63,949 bases of DNA from an uncultured Pirellula sp. Its GTDB lineage: Bacteria; Planctomycetota; Planctomycetia; Pirellulales; Pirellulaceae. Below, one piece after another: positions 15,407 through 24,388 of this stretch. A program made the translations under genes and the position numbers. How positions within the stretch are numbered: position 1 is the first letter of the stretch; the number at the start of each line of letters is the position of its first letter. The stretch lies in assembly GCA_903858115.1 (NCBI GenBank), contig CAIOHR010000179.1, positions 1 through 63,949 of the forward strand, given 5' to 3'. Below the pieces are notes generated by a model. That model was not told where the DNA came from, made no database searches, and saw only the letters and a program-made list of their open reading frames with translations.

Positions 15407-17890
15407 ATGAAATATCGATTGCATCTGTGCTGTTTGTTCCTGTTCTCGTTTTACCTTCCTTGCTTCGGGCAAGAGAAGTCGCCAGCGAAAATGGTGGACA
15501 TTCCCAAGACCGCGCGAACAACATTTCCTGGACTGCAGCCAAATTCGCAAATCCTCTTGCCAAACGGTTGGTCGTTGTCGCCTATCGGCAAACAAGTTCC
15601 GCTTGGCGACTTTCCTGTGAATGTTGCTTTGACAGCTGACGGCAAGTTTGCGGCAGTACTGCACTGCGGATACGGTTCGCACGAAGTGCGGATTGTTTCG
15701 CTCGAAAAACAAACGGTTGTGTCCACCGCACAAGTTGATCAATCCTTTTACGGGATGACCTTCTGCCAAGGTGATAAGTTCCTCGCCATCAGCGGCGGCG
15801 AAGACGAGAACGTGTACACGTTCCCATTCGAAGATGGCTTTCTTGCCAAACCAAAGACGACAACGCTCGCGTCCAAGAAAGAAAAGTTTGTTGTTTCTGG
15901 CATTTCGGCTGTCGACTCCACAAAGGAGCTCATCGTATGTGGTTTGCTCGGGAACGAAGTGCGAGCGATCTCGCAAGAAACTGGCGAGACACGATTCAAG
16001 CTTGGATTGGGGGAAGGCAGTTATCCTTATGCCGCATGCATCAACGATAGGGACAAGCGTGCTTACATCAGTCTTTGGGGGGCATCCTCGATCGCCGTTG
16101 TCGACATTGCTTCCGGCAAACTACTTCATACCTTGCCTACCTTGAGCCATCCTACTGAAATGAAGTTGCTCGATGAAGGACGCCATTTGTTGGTCTCGTG
16201 CTCGAATCAGAATAGTGTTGTCTTGATTGATACTCAGTCGATGCAACAACGCGAAGTTATCCGCACCTCCCTCTTTCCGAAAGGATCGAACGGAAGCACA
16301 CCTTCCAGCTTAGCGGTTTCGACCGACGAAAAAGTTCTATTTGCGGCCAATGCAGATAACAACAACCTAGCGGTTTTCGACATTAGCGATCGCGGCCATA
16401 GCAAATCACTGGGATTCATCCCCGTCGGTTGGTACCCGACGAGCGTTCGCATCGCAAAAGACGGTGCGATCTTGGTTGCTAATGGAAAAGGACTCACATC
16501 GCGATCCAACGTGCATGGTGCGAACCCGAACAATCAGCCTCCCGCGACGGTACGCGAGTACATCGGTGGCTTATTCCTCGGGACGCTTAGCATCATCGAT
16601 CCACCTTCGCCCGCAGAGATGTCCAAATACACACGGACGGCGTTTGAGTGCTCGCCACTCAACGAGAAAGAAACCCCCAATGCAAAAAATGTTCTAGCGG
16701 ACAACCCCATTCCAACGGAAGTCGGCAAGCCCAGCCCGATCAAGCACTGTGTTTACATCGTGAAGGAAAATCGAACTTACGATCAAGTCTTCGGCGATAT
16801 GCCGAAAGGTAACGGCGATCCGAGCTTGTGCATTTTTCCGGAACGAGTCACGCCGAACCACCATGCCTTAGCTTCGGAGTATGTATTGCTCGATAATTTC
16901 TACGTCGAAAGCGAAGTGAGTGCGGACGGTCATGAGTGGACGATGGCCGCGTATGCTACCGACTTCGTAGAAAAGACATGGCCTCTAACCTATCGTGGTG
17001 GCCGTGGAAAATTGGGATACCCTTCGGAAGGGAAACTGAAGATTTCCGAACCCACGAGCGGTTACATTTGGGACAAATGCCGCGCTCACGGAATCAGCTA
17101 CTTCAGTTTCGGTGAGTTCGTAGACAATGGACCGACAATCGATTCGCCGGCCACGACAAAAGTCGAGGCGTTGCAAGGACATTTTGATCCGAAGTTTCGA
17201 TCGTACGATCTCGACTATTCTGACATCAAGCGTGCGGAACGGTTTATTGAGCGATGGAACCAGTTCGAGCAAGAAGGAAATCTTCCTCAGTTTATGGTCA
17301 TTCGGCTTCCGAACGATCACACGTACGGAACGAAAGTAGGAAAGCCAACACCGACTGCGATGGTGGCTGACAACGATATCGCCTTGGGGATGGTTGTCGA
17401 AGCACTTTCAAAGAGTAAGAAATGGAAAGAGACGGCGATCTTCGTGGTCGAAGACGACGCCCAAAATGGCGCGGACCATGTCGATGCTCACCGCACCGTC
17501 GCGTTAGCGATTAGTCCTTACACCCGTGGAGCCGGCCTGGATTCGACACTGTACTCCACCTCCAGCATGTTGCGGACGATGGAGTTAATTCTAGGATTGG
17601 AGCCGATGACGCAGTTCGACGCCTCGGCGAACCCTATGTACCGGTCGTTCAAATCGACTCCTGATTTGACCCCTTACAAGAAGCGAGATGTTATGGTCGA
17701 TCTCTCAGCGAAGAATGATATCGCTGCTTGGGGCGCGAAGCAGTCTGCCGAGATGGACCTGAGCAAAGAAGATGCTGCCGACGATTTGCTCTTCGGCGAT
17801 ATCGTTTGGCGAAGCGTCAAGGGAGCCAACAACCCCATGCCAGCGCCGGTTCGCTCAGCATTCGTTTTCGCCGAAGTCGAGGAGGAGTAG
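15407..17890 (+). CDS. Exported YncE-like beta-propeller fused to phosphoesterase (alkaline-phosphatase fold)
   Basis: About 827 residues with a signal peptide (cleavage probably after CFGQ, near residue 22). Residues about 50-350 form a beta-propeller of YncE/SMP-30-like blades (VNVALTADGKFAAVL, SSLAVSTDEKVLFAANADNN, YPTSVRIAKDGAILVANGKG). Residues about 440-780 are a phosphoesterase of the AcpA/phospholipase C-like type: IVKENRTYDQVFGDM near the N-terminus, NFYVESEVSADGHEWTM, and the metal-ligand region VVEDDAQNGADHVDAHR. It is expected to hydrolyse phosphoesters in the periplasm, with the propeller perhaps presenting the substrate. The ATG at 15407 is preferred to a TTG at 15398. A seven-heme cytochrome gene follows. 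This matches the family named bifunctional YncE/alkaline phosphatase. Confidence 0.87.
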   Translation: MKYRLHLCCLFLFSFYLPCFGQEKSPAKMVDIPKTARTTFPGLQPNSQILLPNGWSLSPIGKQVPLGDFPVNVALTADGKFAAVLHCGYGSHEVRIVSLEKQTVVSTAQVDQSFYGMTFCQGDKFLAISGGEDENVYTFPFEDGFLAKPKTTTLASKKEKFVVSGISAVDSTKELIVCGLLGNEVRAISQETGETRFKLGLGEGSYPYAACINDRDKRAYISLWGASSIAVVDIASGKLLHTLPTLSHPTEMKLLDEGRHLLVSCSNQNSVVLIDTQSMQQREVIRTSLFPKGSNGSTPSSLAVSTDEKVLFAANADNNNLAVFDISDRGHSKSLGFIPVGWYPTSVRIAKDGAILVANGKGLTSRSNVHGANPNNQPPATVREYIGGLFLGTLSIIDPPSPAEMSKYTRTAFECSPLNEKETPNAKNVLADNPIPTEVGKPSPIKHCVYIVKENRTYDQVFGDMPKGNGDPSLCIFPERVTPNHHALASEYVLLDNFYVESEVSADGHEWTMAAYATDFVEKTWPLTYRGGRGKLGYPSEGKLKISEPTSGYIWDKCRAHGISYFSFGEFVDNGPTIDSPATTKVEALQGHFDPKFRSYDLDYSDIKRAERFIERWNQFEQEGNLPQFMVIRLPNDHTYGTKVGKPTPTAMVADNDIALGMVVEALSKSKKWKETAIFVVEDDAQNGADHVDAHRTVALAISPYTRGAGLDSTLYSTSSMLRTMELILGLEPMTQFDASANPMYRSFKSTPDLTPYKKRDVMVDLSAKNDIAAWGAKQSAEMDLSKEDAADDLLFGDIVWRSVKGANNPMPAPVRSAFVFAEVEEE

Positions 17891-17973
17891 AGGAGTAGTA
17901 AGGGCCATCGATCTCAAAACCTTGGGCGACTAGCGACAGACTGTCTTGTTTCGCACTTGCGAGCATAGTACTT

Positions 17974-17982
17974 TGGTATAAT
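17974..17982 (+). promoter_or_regulatory. Probable extended -10 promoter for the cytochrome gene
   Basis: TGGTATAAT fits an extended sigma-70 -10 element, 43 bp before the TTG start at 18025. No good -35 hexamer is correctly spaced (TTGCGA at 17957-17962 is only 14 bp away), as is common for extended -10 promoters. Confidence 0.45.
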
Positions 17983-18024
17983 GCGAGCGGGTTATAGCAC
18001 GAGCTAAGGAAATGAGAGAGAACT

Positions 18025-19554
18025 TTGACTACCAGGATACTGTCGAGAGGCCGATTGATTTCCCTATTGGCGGTGGCAGGCACGATTCTCGTCATCGTCA
18101 TGGTCTCCCGCTCGATGCGAGAGTCTAACTTGTTGGTGCCTCAAGGTGGCGTGGTGGATAGACAATCTTCATCGCGCGACGCCGCTGCAGACGATGATCC
18201 AGAAAATCGAGGGACTAGCACGAAGAGTGGCGAAGGGAATATAGCGGGTTCGAACTCTAACCAACAATCCTCTCCAAACCAGCGGCAGTCGATCGACGAC
18301 AAGTATCCGGTCGGCATATTTTACGTCGATCCCGTGCAATACATGCAGAGCCATACGCAGTATGTTCGAGATCGCGCTGGGAATCCGAAACTCAATACCG
18401 TTTTGCTTCCGCCAGAACTACCCCTTGCGACGGGAGTGTCAGATCCTAAGTCGGCGGGTTTTCTCGGGGCCGATTCCTGCAGGGAGTGTCACGCGGACTA
18501 TTTTGATAGCTACAAAGAAACATCTCATTACCACACCTCAGCGGTCGCTAGTACCAAGACGATTCGCGGTTCCTTCTCTGAAAACAAAAAGACGGTCGCT
18601 TCAAAAAGCCCGAATATACGATTCGAGATGGAATCCATCGACGGTGTTCCGATGCAGCGTCTTTTGATCGAATCGAAAGGGGAGGAGTTTGGGGCGGATT
18701 TTCAATTTGATTTGGTGACTGGCTCCGGAAAACTTGGGCAGACCTATGTCTATTGGAAAGATGAACGACTGTATCAATTGCACGTTTCTTATTTGACTAG
18801 TCAAGACAGTTGGGTCAACAGCCCTGGATACGTCGATGGGACAGCAAACTTCGCGAGACCTGTCATGGCTCCTTGTTTGGAATGTCACGCTACCTATTTT
18901 GAAACAGTTGGCGGAACGACGAATCACTTTCGTACGAACAATTTCATACTTGGCGTTTCCTGCGAACGCTGCCACGGCGCGGGTGCAGCGCATGTGAATT
19001 ATCATCGCGAAAACCCCAATGAGACGCAAGCTCATGCGATCATCAACCCGAGCGATCTATCTCGCGACCGAGCAATCGATATGTGCCAGGTTTGCCACGG
19101 CGGCATGCCGACCGGCTTAAAGAAGCCTCCCTTCACGTATCAAGTGGGTAATGATTTGCGCGAGCATTATGAGTTCCCAGCCAATACACCTTCTGGCCCA
19201 GCAAATATCCACTCGAATGCGCAGCTACCGCGACTTCGCCAAAGCAAGTGTTTTCAGAATAGTGAAAAGATGACTTGCTCCGACTGCCACAATACACATC
19301 AATTTGAACGCGGAAATTTAAAGCTGTTTTCCGAGAGATGCATTCAATGTCATAAACCAACAGATTGTGGCAAACATGCGGCTATCGGCGAATCCATTCG
19401 TCAAAACTGCATCGATTGCCACATGCCGCCGAATGTAGCCGAAGACATCAAGATAGCATCCGAGGGAGCCCTGTTTAAGCCAACGATGCGAGATCATCAA
19501 ATCAGAATATCGGAGGAAGCGACGGCACGCTTCCTCCGCGAACTAAACCCCTAG
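18025..19554 (+). CDS. Membrane-anchored heptaheme cytochrome c
   Basis: A 509-residue multiheme cytochrome with a single N-terminal anchor (about residues 11-29), facing the periplasm. Seven CxxCH heme sites are visible: CRECH (about 152), CLECH (284), CERCH (313), CQVCH (354), CSDCH (418), CIQCH (439) and CIDCH (462). The wide gap between hemes 1 and 2 holds a beta-rich domain. The layout resembles the cytochrome c554/multiheme CXXCH proteins; an eighth Cys-Gly-Lys-His (CGKH) is not a complete site. A role in periplasmic electron transfer is expected, partner unknown. The start is TTG at 18025 with a GAGAGAG stretch upstream (18014-18020); the nearby ATG at 18012 is in another frame. An 11-bp hairpin (19511-19521/19528-19538) lies within its last codons. 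Confidence 0.9.
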   Translation: MTTRILSRGRLISLLAVAGTILVIVMVSRSMRESNLLVPQGGVVDRQSSSRDAAADDDPENRGTSTKSGEGNIAGSNSNQQSSPNQRQSIDDKYPVGIFYVDPVQYMQSHTQYVRDRAGNPKLNTVLLPPELPLATGVSDPKSAGFLGADSCRECHADYFDSYKETSHYHTSAVASTKTIRGSFSENKKTVASKSPNIRFEMESIDGVPMQRLLIESKGEEFGADFQFDLVTGSGKLGQTYVYWKDERLYQLHVSYLTSQDSWVNSPGYVDGTANFARPVMAPCLECHATYFETVGGTTNHFRTNNFILGVSCERCHGAGAAHVNYHRENPNETQAHAIINPSDLSRDRAIDMCQVCHGGMPTGLKKPPFTYQVGNDLREHYEFPANTPSGPANIHSNAQLPRLRQSKCFQNSEKMTCSDCHNTHQFERGNLKLFSERCIQCHKPTDCGKHAAIGESIRQNCIDCHMPPNVAEDIKIASEGALFKPTMRDHQIRISEEATARFLRELNP

Positions 19555-19808
19555 ATCCCGAGAATTCGGATTTCTTTTCCAAATGCGAATGGTGTGGAGC
19601 GATATCGAGATCGGCGAGGATCGGCCATGCATTTTACGCTCGACTTCGCATGTGAATTGGGTACACTGTTTTTGGCGGTCGTCGACTCTTGCGAGGGCAG
19701 AATGGAAGAGGAATATTTCATTCTTTGCCGAAAAGGCAAATCGGATTTCCTGACGATTCGAACCAAAGAAGTCGCTTGAATTTTGGGATGACAGGACCTG
19801 AAACGTAA
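19555..19808. other. Intergenic region before the RND genes
   Basis: No convincing gene. Short frames exist on both strands (for example 19594-19779, GTG start, 61 codons), but they overlap each other, lack ribosome-binding sites and match no family I know. No clear promoter was recognised. Confidence 0.5.
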
Positions 19809-20984
19809 ATGCTATACCTGGGTCGGTACCTCTGTTTAATGCTATTCTTTTGCATACACGTTGCTGGATGTGGAAAAGGCGTTGTGGAACCAGTTGATGT
19901 CCCCGCTCCGGACGTTACGGCTTCTAAGCCCGAATCTAGAGAAGTGAGCGAGTTCCTTGAATATATTGGCCGCACGGCATCGCCAGAATTTGTAGAGATT
20001 CGGCCGCGGGTTTCTGGCTACTTGATGAAGATTCACTTTAAAGAAGGTAGTGAAGTCAAAGCAGAAGAACCACTTTTCGAAATCGACCGTCGACCGTATG
20101 AGTACGCGCTGAAAAATGCTGAGGCTCGATTGGAACAAGCCAAGCAACAGTTGAAACTTGCGACCATTACTCTTGATCGGATAAACACACTGAGAAAAAC
20201 AAATTCCGTCTCACAACAGGAGCTCGATGAAGCGATTCAAAAACGAGACAGCGCAACCGCCGAAATCACTGCAGGAGAAGCCGCTGTCGCGCAAGCGGAT
20301 TTAGACCTTAAATTCTGCGAGATCAAGGCACCGATTGCGGGCAGGATTGGAAGGGCAAGCGTAACCGCGGGTAATTTGATTCAAGCTGGTCAAGCCAATG
20401 CGGAACCTCTAACAACCATTGCCAGCGTCGATAAAATTCACGTCCTGTTCGATGTAGATGAAAATTCAGTCCTAAAGTTCATGGCTTTGCGAAGAAGCCA
20501 AGGTGTCAACGTCAAGTATACGAACGTTCGGGAGCTTAATCAGACGGTTCAGGTTGCGCTGGCGAACGAAACAGATTTCCCACATGAAGGTACCCTCGAC
20601 TTCATCGACAATCGTGTTCGAACTACGACGGGTACGCTGTTGGTGCGTGCCGAGCTCGACAATAAAGCTCGAATCTTTGCTCCCGGGTTTTTTGTGCGAG
20701 TTCGCATACCGTATGGCAAGGCACAGGAAGTGTTGATGATCAGCGAGCGTGCCATCTTGAATGACCAAAACCTAAAGTACGTTTTGATCGTTGGCGAAAA
20801 TGGAATGGTGGAACGTCGGGATGTCGAACTTGGCATCCTGGACAATGGGATGCGTGTCATCAAGGCTGGACTGAAAGCCGATGATCAAGTCATTGTGAAT
20901 GGAGTACAACGAGCGAAACCGGGGTCGAGCGTTCGCTTACTAAAATCGCAGGATCGTTCTACTTCTTCACCAAACAAGGAGTGA
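19809..20984 (+). CDS. RND efflux periplasmic adaptor (membrane fusion protein)
   Basis: A 391-residue AcrA/MexA-type adaptor. A lipoprotein leader with lipobox VAGC (Cys near residue 21) attaches it to the inner membrane. Order of parts: split lipoyl domain (VSGYLMKIHFKEGSEVKAEE and the returning CEIKAPIAGRIGRASVTAGN), an alpha-hairpin with heptad character between them (about 105-165, ALKNAEARLEQAKQQ), the beta-barrel and the membrane-proximal domain ending near GVQRAKPGSSVR. It links the pump encoded 3 bp downstream to an outer-membrane channel; no TolC-type gene is in the window. Substrate is not deducible. Confidence 0.93.
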   Translation: MLYLGRYLCLMLFFCIHVAGCGKGVVEPVDVPAPDVTASKPESREVSEFLEYIGRTASPEFVEIRPRVSGYLMKIHFKEGSEVKAEEPLFEIDRRPYEYALKNAEARLEQAKQQLKLATITLDRINTLRKTNSVSQQELDEAIQKRDSATAEITAGEAAVAQADLDLKFCEIKAPIAGRIGRASVTAGNLIQAGQANAEPLTTIASVDKIHVLFDVDENSVLKFMALRRSQGVNVKYTNVRELNQTVQVALANETDFPHEGTLDFIDNRVRTTTGTLLVRAELDNKARIFAPGFFVRVRIPYGKAQEVLMISERAILNDQNLKYVLIVGENGMVERRDVELGILDNGMRVIKAGLKADDQVIVNGVQRAKPGSSVRLLKSQDRSTSSPNKE

Positions 20985-20987
20985 GAC

Positions 20988-23900
20988 ATGCTTGCTCGCT
21001 TCTTCGTGGATCGCCCTGTATTCGCGACCGTTCTTTCGCTTGTCATCGTCTTGATGGGCAGTGTTGCTCTAATGCAACTACCCATCGCTCAGTATCCGGA
21101 AGTGGCTCCACCGACGATTCAAATCACAGCGATGTACCCGGGGGCCAACTCGCAAGTGGTGGCCGATACGGTTGCAGCACCGATTGAGCAAGAGATCAAT
21201 GGCGTCGAGAAAATGCTCTACATGTCGTCTCGCTGCACGAACGATGGCTTGATGGCTTTGGATGTTACCTTTGAACTGGGCACAAACATCGATCAAGCCC
21301 AAGTGCTTGTTCAAAACCGTGTTGCGATCGCAGAAGCTAAACTTCCTGAGGATGTGCGCCGGCAGGGGATTGTGACGAAAAAGAAATCGCCGAGCATCCT
21401 GCTCACTGTGAACCTCACCTCATCGGAAGATCGTTACGACCAACTTTATCTTTCCAACTTCGCAACGATTGAGGTGCGGGATTCGTTGATGCGAATCCCA
21501 GGAGTTGGCGATGTCGGTATGCTTGGTGCGCGAGACTATGCGATGCGAGTATGGCTCGACCCCCAAAAACTTGCAGTACGCAACATGACGGCAATCGATG
21601 TTTTACAAGCGTTGCGAGAACAAAATGTCCAGATTGCGGCTGGTCGTATTGGCCAATCTCCAGCACCGGAGGGCCAAGATTTCCAATTTGCAATCAATAC
21701 CAAAGGCCGTCTACTCGAAGCGAATCAATTTGACAATATAGTTGTAAAAACCGGTGACGATAGCGAGTTGGTTCGACTGGCAGATGTCGCTCGAACGGAG
21801 TTGGGTGCACGCAATTACGATGTCAGCAGTACGCTCGATGGCAAGCCCAGCATAACAATGGCTGTCTTTCAGTTGCCGGGATCGAATGCTCTCAGTACCG
21901 CACAAGCGATTCGCGATGAGATGGACCGGTTGAAATCGACCCGCTTTCCCGAAGGCATCGACTATGCCATCGTTTATGACACTACGATCGTGGTAGATGA
22001 GTCCATCCATGAAGTCTACAAGACATTATTGGAAGCTTTCATTTTAGTCTTTCTCGTTGTCATCCTCTTCCTGCAGGACTGGCGAGCGACTCTGATGCCG
22101 ATGATCGATGTTCCCGTGTCCCTGATCGGTACGCTTGCTGTTATGCAATGGCTCGGTTTTTCCCTCAACAATCTTTCGATGCTGGGCCTTGTGGTTGCGA
22201 TCGGAATCGTCGTCGACGACGCAATTGTTGTGGTCGAGAACATTGAGCGATGGATGGCGAAAGGGATACCAGCCCGCGAAGCAACGATCAAAGCGATGGC
22301 GGAAATCACTGGCCCTGTCATTGCAATTACCCTAGTGCTTAGCTCGGTGTTTTTGCCGACTATCTTTATTGCGGGTATTCCAGGCAAGTTCTTCCAACAG
22401 TTTGCTTTGACGATTGCAGCATCGACCATTATTTCTGCGATCAATGCGATGACGATGGCGCCTGCCCGAGCCGTTACTTTGATCAAACCGCATGTCGCAG
22501 GCCACGATCGAGAAGCACTACCGCGTTGGGGAATTGCTTTGCTAGCAGGTTACCTTGCAATGCGTTTTGTGCCGAATGTTTCAAGCCCTTTGTTGGATTT
22601 CCTTGGGGTGATAAAGCCCTCTGGTCTACAAAACGCGATCCTTGTCATCATCTTTGTGTTCGGGGCTCTAGCCGGATGGGTGGCTGGCCCCTCGGTTAAC
22701 AGGGTTTTACAGAAGTTTTTTTACTTCTTTAACGCTTGCTTCGACAAGGTGACTTGGGTGTACGGGAAAATCGTAGCTGGCGTGCTCCGAATTAGTCTGA
22801 TCATGGTGATCGTTTACATTGGACTAATCTTCCTGGCTGTGCGGGGATTCCAATTGGTTCCGAGCGGTTTTCTACCGTCGCAGGACAAAGGCTATTTGGT
22901 AGTTAGTGCAAAATTGCCCGACGGCGCAAGTCTACAGCGTACCGAAGCGGTTGCAAAAGCGATCAATGAGATGGTACTTTCGATCGACGGGGTTGCTCAC
23001 ACATTGAGTATCCCCGGCTACTCTATTCTGACGAGTACGAACGCTTCCAACTCACTGGGAATATTTGTTATTTTGGATTCGTTCGAGCATCGCAGTAAAC
23101 ATCGAGACCTGTATTCCGACGATCTTGCTAGAACCCTTCAGAAGAAGCTAGCGGGTATCCAAGAAGCACAGATCGTGGTGTTGGGTGCTCCACCGATCGA
23201 CGGTCTCGCGTCGACCGCTGGGATGAAGATGCAGGTACAAGATCGCGCGGGGGCAGGACCGGCTGCATTGCAGGGTGCTTTGGAAAACTTGGTATCTGCA
23301 GCCAGCCATGAACCTCGCTTAGCTGGAACCTATTCCAGTTACTCTGCCAATGAGCCTCAGTTGTATGTAGACATTAATCGTGAGAAAGCTAAAGCTGCAG
23401 GGGTTCCTTTGAATGACGTTTTTCAGACGCTGCAAATATATCTTGGCTCCGCTTATGCCAACGATATCACACGATTTGGACGTAACTGGCAGGTGAGCGT
23501 TCAAGCGGATACTCCGTTTCGTGCAAACCCAGCAGATATTGGCAAATTACAAGTTCGTAATCAACTCGGCGAGATGGTTCCATTAGCCACGTTGATCGAT
23601 GTTCGTGATGTGAGTGGTCCGGGAATTGTGTATCGATTCAACATGAACGCATCGGCGGACTTCGTATCGAATCCAGCTCCTGGTAGTGCCTCGGGGGATA
23701 CGATAGGATTGATGGAACAGATTGCCAAGCGTGAGCTTCCGAGCAGCATGAGCTTCGAATGGACCGAACTCGCGTATCAGCAGATTTTGGTAGGGGATGA
23801 TTTATTGACGAAGCTCGTGTTTCCGCTGGCTGTGGTCTTTGTGTTTATGGTGCTGGCAGCTCAATACGAAAGTTGGTCACTGCCGATCGCGATCCTGTTG

Positions 23901-24356
23901 ATTGTCCCGATGTGTTTGTTTGCTGCGGTTGCCGGCCTTTGGCTGACCGGTTCAGAAAGCAATATCTTTACTCAGATTGGGTTAGTGGTGCTCATTGCAT
24001 TGGCTGCCAAAAACGCCATCTTGATCGTAGAGTTCGCGAAACAATTGCAGGACGAAGGGAAGGATCGAAGCGAAGCGGTAATTGAAGCTTGCAAGGTCCG
24101 GCTTCGCCCAATTCTGATGACTTCGTTGGCATTCATTTTAGGTGTTGCACCGTTAATGATCGGTCGTGGAGCTGGGTTTGAAATGCGAAGCTCCTTGGGA
24201 CTTGCTGTGTTTTCTGGGATGTTGGGCGTGACCTTATTCGGTTTGATTTTCACGCCGGTTTTCTATGTGCTGATCGATTCGTTGGGGAGTTCGAGAAAGA
24301 GTCCAGATGCAAGTGAACTGCATACAGTAGATGCAGCGACGAAAAATGGTCGTTGA
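20988..24356 (+). CDS. RND efflux pump, HAE-1 (AcrB/MexB) type
   Basis: A 1122-residue inner-membrane transporter of the hydrophobe/amphiphile efflux family, working as a trimer with the adaptor upstream. N-terminal MLARFFVDRPVFATVLSLVI begins TM1. The proton-relay residues are intact: the Asp-Asp pair in GIVVDDAIVVVENIER (TM4) and the Lys in ALAAKNAILIVEFA (TM10). Compared with the usual 1030-1050 residues there is an insertion of about 70 between TM6 and TM7 (residues about 505-575). It carries two extra hydrophobic segments, WGIALLAGYLAMRFV and ILVIIFVFGALAGWVAG, so the protein may have 14 rather than 12 membrane helices. It converges on a sulfatase gene, separated by 32 bp. Confidence 0.95.
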   Translation: MLARFFVDRPVFATVLSLVIVLMGSVALMQLPIAQYPEVAPPTIQITAMYPGANSQVVADTVAAPIEQEINGVEKMLYMSSRCTNDGLMALDVTFELGTNIDQAQVLVQNRVAIAEAKLPEDVRRQGIVTKKKSPSILLTVNLTSSEDRYDQLYLSNFATIEVRDSLMRIPGVGDVGMLGARDYAMRVWLDPQKLAVRNMTAIDVLQALREQNVQIAAGRIGQSPAPEGQDFQFAINTKGRLLEANQFDNIVVKTGDDSELVRLADVARTELGARNYDVSSTLDGKPSITMAVFQLPGSNALSTAQAIRDEMDRLKSTRFPEGIDYAIVYDTTIVVDESIHEVYKTLLEAFILVFLVVILFLQDWRATLMPMIDVPVSLIGTLAVMQWLGFSLNNLSMLGLVVAIGIVVDDAIVVVENIERWMAKGIPAREATIKAMAEITGPVIAITLVLSSVFLPTIFIAGIPGKFFQQFALTIAASTIISAINAMTMAPARAVTLIKPHVAGHDREALPRWGIALLAGYLAMRFVPNVSSPLLDFLGVIKPSGLQNAILVIIFVFGALAGWVAGPSVNRVLQKFFYFFNACFDKVTWVYGKIVAGVLRISLIMVIVYIGLIFLAVRGFQLVPSGFLPSQDKGYLVVSAKLPDGASLQRTEAVAKAINEMVLSIDGVAHTLSIPGYSILTSTNASNSLGIFVILDSFEHRSKHRDLYSDDLARTLQKKLAGIQEAQIVVLGAPPIDGLASTAGMKMQVQDRAGAGPAALQGALENLVSAASHEPRLAGTYSSYSANEPQLYVDINREKAKAAGVPLNDVFQTLQIYLGSAYANDITRFGRNWQVSVQADTPFRANPADIGKLQVRNQLGEMVPLATLIDVRDVSGPGIVYRFNMNASADFVSNPAPGSASGDTIGLMEQIAKRELPSSMSFEWTELAYQQILVGDDLLTKLVFPLAVVFVFMVLAAQYESWSLPIAILLIVPMCLFAAVAGLWLTGSESNIFTQIGLVVLIALAAKNAILIVEFAKQLQDEGKDRSEAVIEACKVRLRPILMTSLAFILGVAPLMIGRGAGFEMRSSLGLAVFSGMLGVTLFGLIFTPVFYVLIDSLGSSRKSPDASELHTVDAATKNGR

Positions 24357-24388
24357 TCGCAAGGTTGGCAATTGGCAAACTCGTTGCA

